NCBI RefSeq assembly: GCF_002934265.1
Contig: NZ_PTIX01000018.1
Location: 85,809-149,808 of the forward strand
Direction of reading: 5' to 3'
Length of the DNA: 64,000 nt
From: Actinokineospora auranticolor
GTDB taxonomy: Bacteria > Actinomycetota > Actinomycetes > Mycobacteriales > Pseudonocardiaceae
The first letter of the stretch is position 1, and each line of letters begins with the position of its first letter. The notes beneath the pieces were generated by a model. That model saw nothing but the letters and a program-made list of their open reading frames with translations. It was not told where the DNA came from and did not search any database. This document shows positions 53,939 to 61,618 of this stretch, one piece after another. The position numbers and the translations under genes are program-made.

Positions 53939-55120
53939 TTGACCAGCGGTGCACCTGTCCGCCGACCCCGCGACCGCAAGGCCCAGCTGGCCAGGGCCGC
54001 CGCCGAGCTGTTCGGCAGGCGCGGTTACCACGCGGTCGGCGTCAATGACATCGCCGCTGCGGCGGGCGTCACCGGGCCTGCCCTCTACAGGCATTTCCAG
54101 AACAAGCAGGACGTGCTGGGGTACGTGCTGCTCACCGGCGTCGACAAGCTCACCGTGCGCGTCTGCACGGCGGTGGAGGGCGTGGAGAACGACCCGGAAC
54201 GCGGTTTGCGTCCTCTGCTGGAGGCAGCCGCCGAGGTGTCGATCGAAGAGCGGGCCCTGACCGCGTTGTGGCGGTGGCAGGGGCGTCACCTGCACGCGGG
54301 TGACCAGAAGGAGATCCGGCGGCGCGTGGGCGCCCTCTTGGCGCAGTGGCTCAAGGGGCTAAGAGCCCTCCGACCGGAGTTGGACGACGGTGCGGCCGAT
54401 GTGATCTGTTTTGCCGCGTTGAGTGTCTTCGGCAGCGTTGGTGACCATCACGCCACGCTGCCGACCCCGGAGTTCACGCGTCTCTTGGCGCGGTTGGGGG
54501 AGACCGTGGTTCGGACCCCCCTACCGACCGAGCAGGCCCCCACTGTGTGGCGAACTCGTGCCCCCGCGCCCACGCGTCGTGAAGAGCTTCTTACGGCCGC
54601 GACCCGCCTCTTCCGCGACCGCGGCTTTCACGCGGTGAGCATGGAGGACATCGGTGCGGCCGCCGGTATAGCGGGACCGAGCATCTATAGGCACTTCACA
54701 AGTAAGTCGGACATCCTCTTGGCCGCGAGCCGTCGTATGGCGGACAGGCTAAGACTCGGTTTGGACAATTCCCTTGCTACGGCGACAAATGCTGAAGATG
54801 CCCTGCGCAGGCTCGTACGGTCGTATGTGGACACGGTGCTGCGGTCCGACGACCTGATCGCCGTCTACACGGCCGAACTCGTCAACCTCCCCGAAAGAGA
54901 TGGCAAAGAACTCCGTGTCCTGCAACGGGAGTACGTGACGGAGTGGGTACGATTGCTGCGTGAGGTCCGACCGGGTATGTCGGACCCGGCGGCCAGAGTG
55001 GTGGTCCACGCGGCCCTGACGATCGTCAACGACCTGCCAAGAACCGGACGTGTGAACGGCCGCGCCACCCTGGCCGCCGAACTCGCCGCGCTCGCCGCGG
55101 CGGTGTTGGTCGCCGACTAG
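53939..55120 (+). CDS. TetR-type regulator with two tandem DNA-binding domains
   Basis: About 393 residues, twice the normal TetR size. The first helix-turn-helix is at about residues 15-60 (GVNDIAAAAGVTGPALYRHF), the second at about 205-255 (SMEDIGAAAGIAGPSIYRHF). Each is followed by its own helical ligand-type domain. I chose TTG 53939 because AGGAGG ends five bases before it; ATG 53918 would place that signal inside the gene. The second half uses rarer codons (CTA, AGT, TAT). It probably controls fadAB. Confidence 0.9.
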   Translation: MTSGAPVRRPRDRKAQLARAAAELFGRRGYHAVGVNDIAAAAGVTGPALYRHFQNKQDVLGYVLLTGVDKLTVRVCTAVEGVENDPERGLRPLLEAAAEVSIEERALTALWRWQGRHLHAGDQKEIRRRVGALLAQWLKGLRALRPELDDGAADVICFAALSVFGSVGDHHATLPTPEFTRLLARLGETVVRTPLPTEQAPTVWRTRAPAPTRREELLTAATRLFRDRGFHAVSMEDIGAAAGIAGPSIYRHFTSKSDILLAASRRMADRLRLGLDNSLATATNAEDALRRLVRSYVDTVLRSDDLIAVYTAELVNLPERDGKELRVLQREYVTEWVRLLREVRPGMSDPAARVVVHAALTIVNDLPRTGRVNGRATLAAELAALAAAVLVAD

Positions 55121-55335
55121 GCGCGGGCGGCCTCGGCGTACTCGGCCTGGGCCTGGGCGAGCTCGGTGAGCGCGCCTTCGGACATGGTGACAAAGCGCCG
55201 CAGGCTGGCGCCCTCGACGACCAGGCTGAAGCCGTCGAGGGTGAACTCGATGTCGTCCGCATTGGTTACCTGGTAGGACATGTCGCAGTCGGCGGGGACC
55301 TGGAGCCAGACCTCGACGTTGGGGTTGCTCGGCAT
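55117..55335 (-). CDS. Small conserved-looking protein, unknown
   Basis: 72 residues (MPSNPNVEVWLQVPADCDMS at the start, then FTLDGFSLVVEGASLRRFVT, ending AQAEYAEAARA). GGAGG lies eight bases before ATG 55335. No domain recognised; the beta-rich first part suggests a compact fold. It overlaps the TetR stop by 4 bp and is divergent from the XRE gene with about 105 bp between them. It may belong to the XRE/DUF397 locus, but that is a guess. Confidence 0.7.
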   Translation of the reverse strand: MPSNPNVEVWLQVPADCDMSYQVTNADDIEFTLDGFSLVVEGASLRRFVTMSEGALTELAQAQAEYAEAARA

Positions 55336-55441
55336 TGGCGGAACCTCCACTATTTGCCACACTGCACGGGGTTGTCCGCGTGCGGTGACCGAAGGTAGGG
55401 CGTTGCCCGCAGAGCTAGAAAGCCGTGGGGAGGAGCAGGGG

Positions 55442-56283
55442 ATGGGTGGGAATCACCGACCGGCCACGCCGAAGGACCGGGCCTTGGGTGCCGAATTGCG
55501 AGCGATCCGTCAAGAAGCGGGCCTGAGCTTGGCTGATGTGTGCAGGGTGATCGACTGGCAGGAGTCCACGCTGAGCAGACTAGAGCGCGGGCACCGCAAG
55601 ATTTCACCCGAAGCGGTGATGGGGCTGGCGGTCGTCTACCGGCTTCCGTCGGGCCGTCGGGACGAATTGGTGGCAAGGGCTAAGGAGTTGCCTGCTGTCG
55701 GTTGGTGGGATCGACAGGTGCCGGGCGTCCCGGCGGACACGGGTGCGCTGGCGAGCTTCGAGCACGAGGCGATACGCATCACGAACTGGAGTCCGGGGCT
55801 CATTCCGGGACTGCTCCAGACCCAGGAATACACGATGGCGCTCATGCTCGACCGGGAGGTCTCGGAGAAGGAGGTGCACGCGAGGTTGCGGGCGCGGCGA
55901 CAACGCCAGGAGGTGCTTCAGCGACGAAACGTCGACTACACGGCGTTGATCGGGGCGGCCGCGCTGCGGAACCAGCTGGGTGACACGCAGGTGTTCGCCG
56001 CCCAGCTTCGCCACCTAGTGCGCATGGGCGACAGGAGGGTGTCGTTGTGCGCATCGTTGATCAACCGACTGCCTTGGTGGTCTGCGACTGGCATTTGATG
56101 GAGTTTGCGCAGACCGGTGGCATGGTGCACATCGAGCACTACGACTCGGCGACCTTCCTGTCCGATGACGAGTGCAAGCCATATGTGCACGCCCGGCAAG
56201 TGCTCAAAGAACGCGCTCTGAGCGAGCAGGGGACACGGGATAGGCTTGAGGCTGAAATTGAGCGTGTAATTCTTGGAGGTTGA
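55442..56283 (+). pseudogene. Scr1-type XRE regulator, frameshifted
   Basis: The first part (from ATG 55442) has the helix-turn-helix ELRAIRQEAGLSLADVCRVI and the DUF5753 domain typical of Scr1-type regulators (SPGLIPGLLQTQEYTMALM). After RHLVRMGDRRVSL it would shift frame near 56050-56056 and stop at 56098. The continuation (RIVDQPTALVVCDWHLMEFA to ERVILGG) reads in another frame from about 56050 to 56283. TTGTGCGC in place of an expected TTGCGC suggests a 2-bp insertion. The second part is complete to the normal family end. Either the gene is broken, or it needs frameshifting, or the sequence has an error. Confidence 0.75.
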
Positions 56284-56284
56284 G

Positions 56285-56458
56285 TTGCGACCAGAGTCGT
56301 TGCGTTACAAGAAGTCCAGTCGGTCTGGCAGTCACTCCAACTGCGTCGAGGTTGCCCACACCCTCACCCACCTGCGCGACAGCAAGAACCCGGCCGGCCC
56401 TACCCTCGCCGCCAACGCCCATGCTCTGATCATCTACGTCCGTTCCGCCCAGCGCTAA
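56285..56458 (+). CDS. DUF397 domain protein
   Basis: 57 residues. The DUF397 pattern is complete: YKKSSRSGSHSNCVEV, then LRDSKNP and a late ALIIYVRS. These small proteins are partners of Scr1-type XRE regulators in actinomycetes. I chose TTG 56285 because GGAGG lies five bases upstream. It begins one base after the XRE gene's stop, so the two would be coupled. Confidence 0.85.
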   Translation: MRPESLRYKKSSRSGSHSNCVEVAHTLTHLRDSKNPAGPTLAANAHALIIYVRSAQR

Positions 56459-56471
56459 GGACAGGTGACCC

Positions 56472-56774
56472 ATGCCGACCTCGACGCGGTTCAAGAAGTC
56501 CAGCTTCTCGGCTGCCAACTCCGACTGCGTCGAGGTCGACATCACCCGGCATACCCTGCGGGACAGCAAGAATCCGGGACAGACGTTGACCGGGGATGTC
56601 CGGGGGCTCATCGCGCATGTTCGCTACCGCAAATCCAGCTTCTCCGGGGGCAACTCGAACTGCGTCGAGATCGCGCCTGGCCTGCGTGCGGTGCGGGACA
56701 GTAAACACCACAGGGCGCTCGCGTGTGACGTGCGCGCGCTCGTGCGGTTCGTCCGATCCGGGCAAGTTCTGTGA
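56472..56774 (+). CDS. Two-domain DUF397 protein
   Basis: 100 residues containing two full DUF397 domains in tandem: FKKSSFSAANSDCVEV to GLIAHVR, then YRKSSFSGGNSNCVEI to ALVRFVRS. The second domain follows the first with no linker. Most DUF397 proteins have one domain of 55-65 residues, so this looks like a gene duplication with fusion. ATG 56472, 13 bp after the preceding DUF397 gene. Confidence 0.85.
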   Translation: MPTSTRFKKSSFSAANSDCVEVDITRHTLRDSKNPGQTLTGDVRGLIAHVRYRKSSFSGGNSNCVEIAPGLRAVRDSKHHRALACDVRALVRFVRSGQVL

Positions 56775-56856
56775 ACGCCTGCCTCTTACTTTCGCGCGTG
56801 CATCCGTGCTCTCATCGATCTACTTCCGAGTACGTTTGACCTGAGGGGCGGGTGCC

Positions 56857-57018
56857 ATGCAGACCACGACACGCTTCCGTAAGTCCAGTCGATCGGGCGC
56901 CACTTCCGACTGCGTCGAGATCGGCCACACCCTGCGGACGGTGCGCGACAGCAAGCGCCCGGACGTCGAACTGCACGCGGACATCCGGGCGCTGCTGGAC
57001 TACCTCCGCTCAGCCTGA
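56857..57018 (+). CDS. Short DUF397 domain protein
   Basis: 53 residues starting MQTTTRFRKSSRSGATSDCV and ending LLDYLRSA. It is a complete single DUF397 domain (DCVEIGHTLRTVRDSKRPD in the middle). GAGGGG precedes the ATG by eight bases. It overlaps the end of the secreted-protein gene on the other strand by 9 bp. Third member of the cluster beside the broken XRE gene. Confidence 0.85.
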   Translation: MQTTTRFRKSSRSGATSDCVEIGHTLRTVRDSKRPDVELHADIRALLDYLRSA

Positions 57019-58308
57019 GGGCAGGTCACCACGCGGGTTGAGCCCGCCGACCTCGGCCCGCCCGCACCCGGGTGAGTCGATGAAGCCCTGCGCCCTGATC
57101 AACGCCACGTTGCGGCATGCCGCCGACTGCGGGCCGATGAACGTGCTCACCACCGTCGAGTTCCGCTCCAACGCGCGCGGGACCACGACGAACACCAGGT
57201 GTTGCCCCGGCCCCAGTTTGCCCGTGATCGGCGGTATGCCGTTGACGCGACTGATCCGCGTACCCGCGCGGGTGTCGTCGTAGATGGTGTTGAGCTGGTC
57301 GGAGTAGGTCTGCACGTCGAAGGGCAGGATGTCCGTGTCCCTCGTGACCGGTGCGGCGTCGTAGGCCTCGATGTCGTCGCGCAGGCAGGGGTAGCGGGTG
57401 GTCAGGTCCGCGTTGTCCTGGATGCCGATACGCCTCAGGAACGCGCTGCGCACCAAGGCGCCGTAGTGGGGCAGGAGCGGCGTATAGGTGTTCCGTTCAC
57501 ATGTGTAGACACTCCGGAGGGTGACGTCGTCGAGGTCCTGGCTGATCGGTGAGGACTGTTTGGTGACGTAGCCGATCGTGTCCGTGGGAACCGAAGGGTC
57601 CACGCGGACGATGGGGACCTCGTCTATCCGGCCTAGGTCTACGCCCGTAGGCGTCCGGGTGAGGTAGACCGGGACGCTGAACGGTATGAGCTTGTCCGGG
57701 TCGTTGAGGGCACTGGGGTCGTTTTCCTCCAGCGGGCGTCCGTCGTCGTCGGTGTCTTTGATGCACGGGTAGCGGGTGGTGAGGGTTGGGGAGTCCTCTA
57801 TCCAGAGGGTGTGCAGGAAGTTGGTGCGCACCGAGGAGCCGTAGCGGGGTAAGAGGGGCTTGATGGGGGATGTGATCTCGCAGCGGTAGCGGGGTGCGAG
57901 GTATTGGCTGTGGAGGATGCGGGAGGTTGGGGAGTCGTGGCTTACCGCGTAGGTGACTACGCCGTAGCCGATGAAGATGTTGAGACCGTCCGTGCCGTGG
58001 CTGTCGAATTCGCTGGTTCTTGCGAACTGGAGACATCCGTCTTTCGCGGCTACCGACTCGTGGACGGTGTAAGAGCGTGGAACAGTGCAGTTCGGCTTCG
58101 TAGTGATGGTGGGGGATCCGGTGGTGTCGTAGGAGCCAATGAGCTTGACCCCGCGTCGAGTTGTTGTCTCGGCTATCGCGTTGAAGAGGCCCGCGGTACT
58201 GCCGTCTCCGGTGCCCGCGAGTTCTCGGTAGACCGGCGGCCCGGTCGGGTCCGCGGCGGCGGGGAGCGGGATGAGCAGTAGCAGGGCGGCCAGCAAGACT
58301 CTGCGCAT
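57010..58308 (-). CDS. Secreted protein with PBP-like (PstS-like) fold
   Basis: 432 residues with a Sec signal (RRVLLAALLLLIPLPAAA). The sequence YRELAGTGDGSTAGLFNAIA and KLIGSYDTTGSPTIT resembles the GS/GSDxT and GSYDATG segments of phosphate-binding-type periplasmic proteins. It has an internal repeat with LTTRYPC and YGxxVRxxFL in both halves (TNFLHTLWIEDSP versus SAFLRRIGIQDNA), suggesting an intragenic duplication. No transporter genes are nearby. The ligand is unknown. ATG 58308. Confidence 0.8.
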   Translation of the reverse strand: MRRVLLAALLLLIPLPAAADPTGPPVYRELAGTGDGSTAGLFNAIAETTTRRGVKLIGSYDTTGSPTITTKPNCTVPRSYTVHESVAAKDGCLQFARTSEFDSHGTDGLNIFIGYGVVTYAVSHDSPTSRILHSQYLAPRYRCEITSPIKPLLPRYGSSVRTNFLHTLWIEDSPTLTTRYPCIKDTDDDGRPLEENDPSALNDPDKLIPFSVPVYLTRTPTGVDLGRIDEVPIVRVDPSVPTDTIGYVTKQSSPISQDLDDVTLRSVYTCERNTYTPLLPHYGALVRSAFLRRIGIQDNADLTTRYPCLRDDIEAYDAAPVTRDTDILPFDVQTYSDQLNTIYDDTRAGTRISRVNGIPPITGKLGPGQHLVFVVVPRALERNSTVVSTFIGPQSAACRNVALIRAQGFIDSPGCGRAEVGGLNPRGDLPSG

Positions 58309-58484
58309 GGCGTTCTCCCTTGTCGCGTAAGGGAAAACCACGGTAGCGGCGTTGCCGGCGTTCGTGTGCTTGTGGGAACGGACTGGTCCGTTCACCGCAT
58401 CGACCACTGCACACCGCAGCCGCCCACCCACGGCACCCGTCGGTCGAGAGCGCTGGCCGGGAGCGGTTTCACCGGCTGGCACAC

Positions 58485-60280
58485 CTAGTCGAGCTGCAGC
58501 CACAACGCCAGGTCACGGACCACCGTCCGGGTGCTGGGGTGGTCGCGGCCCAGGACTCGAGTCAATTCCACGACCAGATCCGCCAACTCCTCCCGAGCCG
58601 CGCGGACATCCCCGGCCGCGTCCTTCCGCCTGGCGATGTTCGCGCGCAACGCCAGGGGGTGCTGGTGGCCGAGAACACGGTGGAAGTCCGGCAGCGCGGT
58701 GGTGAACAGCCGCAACGCCTCGTCGCCCGCCCCCGCCTCACCGGTCCAGAAGGCGAGGCCGGCACGAGCCAACAGGGTTTCCTGGTGCTCGGGGCCGAGG
58801 AATCGCCCGACGTCGAGGAATCGCCCGAGGTCGATCGTGAGGTCCCGGAACTGGTCCCGGGCCGTTTCCGCCGCTCCCGCCCAGCCGCTCCACATCGCCA
58901 ACTGGTGCCGGGCGCGCAGCGTCGTCGGGTGCTCCGCGCCGAGTTCGACGTCGGCCCGTGTGACGAGCCTCAGCAGCATGTCCCTGGCTTGCCACGGGTA
59001 GCCGGACTCGCCGGTCCACCTGGCCAGGTTTCCCCGTGCCGCCAGCGTGTCCGCATGGGGCGCGCCGAGTACCTCGTTCAACTGCTCGACCAAGCGGGCG
59101 AACATCACGCGGGCCCGGCCGACGTTGCCGAGACGACCCGCCAGGTGCGCGATGTTGCTCAGGGTCCGGAGTGTGCCCGCGTGGTTCGCCCCGCGCACCC
59201 GCTCCAGGGCGCGCAGCAGGACGATGAACTCGTTGAGCGCGGTGCGGTGCTTGCCCGTCTCACCGGTCCAGTTGGCGATCTCGTGTCGCAGCCCATCGGG
59301 ACCGAACGTGTGGTGTACCGCTCGGTGCAGTTCCTTCAGCATGGCAAGCGCGCCGACCGGGTCCCCCGCGGTGCCGATCCACTGTGCCAGCGCTTGGCGC
59401 GTCGGGAAGGTCGGGGGTCGCTGGGCGGTAGGTGGCCCAGTACAGCGCGAACATGGGTGTGCAGCGTTCACCGGTGAGCGCGGTGGCGGCGATCAGGTCG
59501 TGCCCCGCGCGTGCCCACCGCGCCCGTTCGGTGCCCAGGTCCTCGCGGGTGACGGCTTGGACCAGGGGGTGGATCGAGACCACCGCGTCCCGTCCCTCTT
59601 TCGTCCGCATGATCAGGTGGACCGCGCGCAGCGCGTTAATGGCGCGCTGGCGCTCCAGGGGATCGGTCAGCGGTCCCTCGAGTCGGAACACGCGGCCCAC
59701 CGGGATGTCCTCGGCGGCGAAGAAGGCGAGGAGCTTGCGCAGCTTCCGGGCGGACGGGGGCAGCCCGTCGATCGCGACCTTCCAGGTGGTCGCCACGTCT
59801 CGGGGTAGTCAGGGGGTTGGCCGTCCTGGTGCATCTCGGCGGCGCGCACGAGGTAGAGGCCGAAGTAGTCGGCGAGGGTCATGCTTTTGGCCTGGGCGAA
59901 CCCGGCGGCTTGGGCGAGCGCCAAGGGGAGGCAGCCCAGTTCCTCCGCGAGCTTGGCCGCGGTGTCGGCGTCCGGGTCACGGGAAACCCGGGTCAGCAGT
60001 TAGGTGGCCGCGCTCAGGGGGCGACGTGGTGGACGAATCCCGGCTGCGGCCAGTTCGCGGCGCGGCTGGTGATCAGCATGTGGGCGTTGCCCACGGCGCG
60101 GAGCAGCGTGTGCGCGGCGTTCAGGAACGAAGAGCCACCGGTCTGGTTGTTTGGCCAGCAGCGTGTACACGGAGGGTTGGGCGTTGCCGGTCCTGGACAG
60201 GTCGGGTTGGAGGATCCCCAGCAGCGAGCGGAACTCGGGTGAGCCGCGCGGCACTCGCCAGTTGCCCGTTGTGCCACCAC
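58485..60280 (-). pseudogene. Decayed NB-ARC/TPR (STAND-type ATPase) gene
   Basis: Pieces in different frames form one protein. From upstream: LLAKQPDRWLFV with SSFLNAAHTLLRAVGNAHML and ITSRAANW (NB-ARC end), then LLTRVSRDPDADTAAKLAEE, ALAQAAGFAQAKSMTLADYF, a helical region ATTWKVAIDGLPPSARKLRK, and a C-terminal TPR array (repeats such as GAEHPTTLRARHQLAMWSG, GPEHQETLLARAGLAFWTG). Breaks lie near 60130, 60020 with a TAA at about 60003, 59798 and 59405. The P-loop end is missing. Clearly non-functional as written. Confidence 0.75.
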
Positions 60281-60599
60281 ACCTGCGGCCGAAGATCAGC
60301 TCAACCCTCAGACCTCTCGCGCACAGCCCCCACCACACCTCTGGGGGGACGGCCCCGCTCCAGTCTATCGGGGGTGGGGTGGCTGGGCGGGGGTGGCGGA
60401 TTTCTGTGGATGGATGTGGGGGATGTGGATAACTGGCTGCGGAAGAAAGTGCTGGTCAGGAAGGGGGCGAGGGGAAGCGGAGTGGGGGTGTGGATGAAAA
60501 TGACCCGATCGGGGGACGGTGGGAGTGCGTCCGTTCTTCCGGTGGCGGTTCGTTCGTTTGCCGGTGGTCGGGGGCTCCGGCGGCGTGTGTACTGGGGTG
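60281..60599. other. Non-coding interval
   Basis: About 320 bp, plus-strand G-rich, with three words resembling DnaA boxes (TGTGGATGG, TGTGGATAA and TGTGGATGA). No gene, no origin-associated gene nearby. Its left part is the missing N-terminal region of the pseudogene. Confidence 0.5.
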
Positions 60600-61103
60600 G
60601 TGCCCTCGCTCCTCACCTTGCTGAACGGGGCCGCCCGCCAGGACGCGGTGGCGGACCTGCTGTCGTGCTGCGCCTCCCTCCGCTGGGCGGACGAGGTGGC
60701 GGCGCAGCGGCCGTTCACCAGCCTCGGCGAGGTCGAGGAGGTGTCGACGGCCGTCCTCGCGACGCTGGAGTGGGCGGAGGTCCTGCTGGCGGTCGCGTCG
60801 CACCCGCGCTTGGGGGACGGGGTGCGCGGGCACTCGCGGGAGGCGGGGTGGTCGCGGGAGGAGCAGCGGTCCGCGGTTGCGGCTGGTGCGCGGGTGCGGG
60901 CGGACCTGGCGCGTGGCAACGCGATCTACGAGCAGAGGTTCGGGCACCTGTTCCTGATCTGCGCGTCCGGGCTCAGCGGTGAGGCCGTGCTGTCCGCGTT
61001 GCGCCGGAGGCTGGGGAATGACCGGACGACCGAGCGGGCCACCGTGCGCGCCGAGTTGGCGCGCATCGTCGCGCTGCGACTGCGGCGGCTGGCGGTGCGC
61101 TGA
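60600..61103 (+). CDS. uraD: OHCU decarboxylase (UraD-like)
   Basis: About 167 residues. The 2-oxo-4-hydroxy-4-carboxy-5-ureidoimidazoline decarboxylase pattern is plain: VASHPRLGDG near residue 62, WSREEQRSAVAAG, and NAIYEQRFGHLFLICASGLS followed by LRRRLGNDRTTERA. This is the step of uric-acid breakdown that gives (S)-allantoin. No other purine-catabolic gene is in the window. GTG 60600 is my choice; a longer frame begins further upstream without a clear ribosome site. Confidence 0.9.
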   Translation: MPSLLTLLNGAARQDAVADLLSCCASLRWADEVAAQRPFTSLGEVEEVSTAVLATLEWAEVLLAVASHPRLGDGVRGHSREAGWSREEQRSAVAAGARVRADLARGNAIYEQRFGHLFLICASGLSGEAVLSALRRRLGNDRTTERATVRAELARIVALRLRRLAVR

Positions 61104-61618
61104 GTTCATTGCGGACTCCGTACACCTTACGTTTTTGTGTTGGTAACCGAGCGTAGATGACTTTGGGGTGCAGAATGACCCGAATGGACTACGGGGGTTG
61201 TCAGTAATCTGGGCGGTAAGAACGCCGATCATGAGGTGCAGTCCGTGACCGTGTCCCCCGAGTGGGTCGCAGGTGGTGCAAACCATCGAGTGATGACCGA
61301 ATATCCGTGCGGTGTACGCCCGAGTTCCGCTGTCGGGCACAGCGAGCTGCGGGGTTTCCGCGCGCGGTATGGCATCCCGCCCGGTTGGGGCGGCAACGGG
61401 CGGATTGATGACCGCGCGTGTCGGCGGTAAATGCACATAGGCGTGATATGTCACTCGGACGGGCTAAGCATTGGTCCAGAAAATTAGCCCGATGGGGTGG
61501 CGCTTGGTACTCGATCGGGTGCAAAGTGGTACCTCCTCGGTAGTACTCACCGGTACCCGGATTCAGGGGACTCACGAGGTCTCCGACCTGTCAGCGAACC
61601 GACGAAGGACGGTCTGGC
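61104..61618. other. Gene-free interval before the GGDEF gene
   Basis: About 515 bp, AT-richer than its surroundings. Small frames exist on both strands but match nothing I know. It probably carries the promoter of the following gene; I cannot place a clear -35/-10 pair. Confidence 0.5.

Noticed and set aside
60405..60500. Cluster of DnaA-box-like words (TGTGGATGG, TGTGGATAA, TGTGGATGA)
   Set aside because: Too few and imperfect for an origin; no dnaA, dnaN or gyr genes nearby; G-rich background makes such words common.
61201..61575. 124-residue minus-strand frame before the GGDEF gene, with GAGGAGG near its start
   Set aside because: The ribosome-like word is tempting, but the protein is Arg/His/Cys-rich without any fold signal and matches no family I know.
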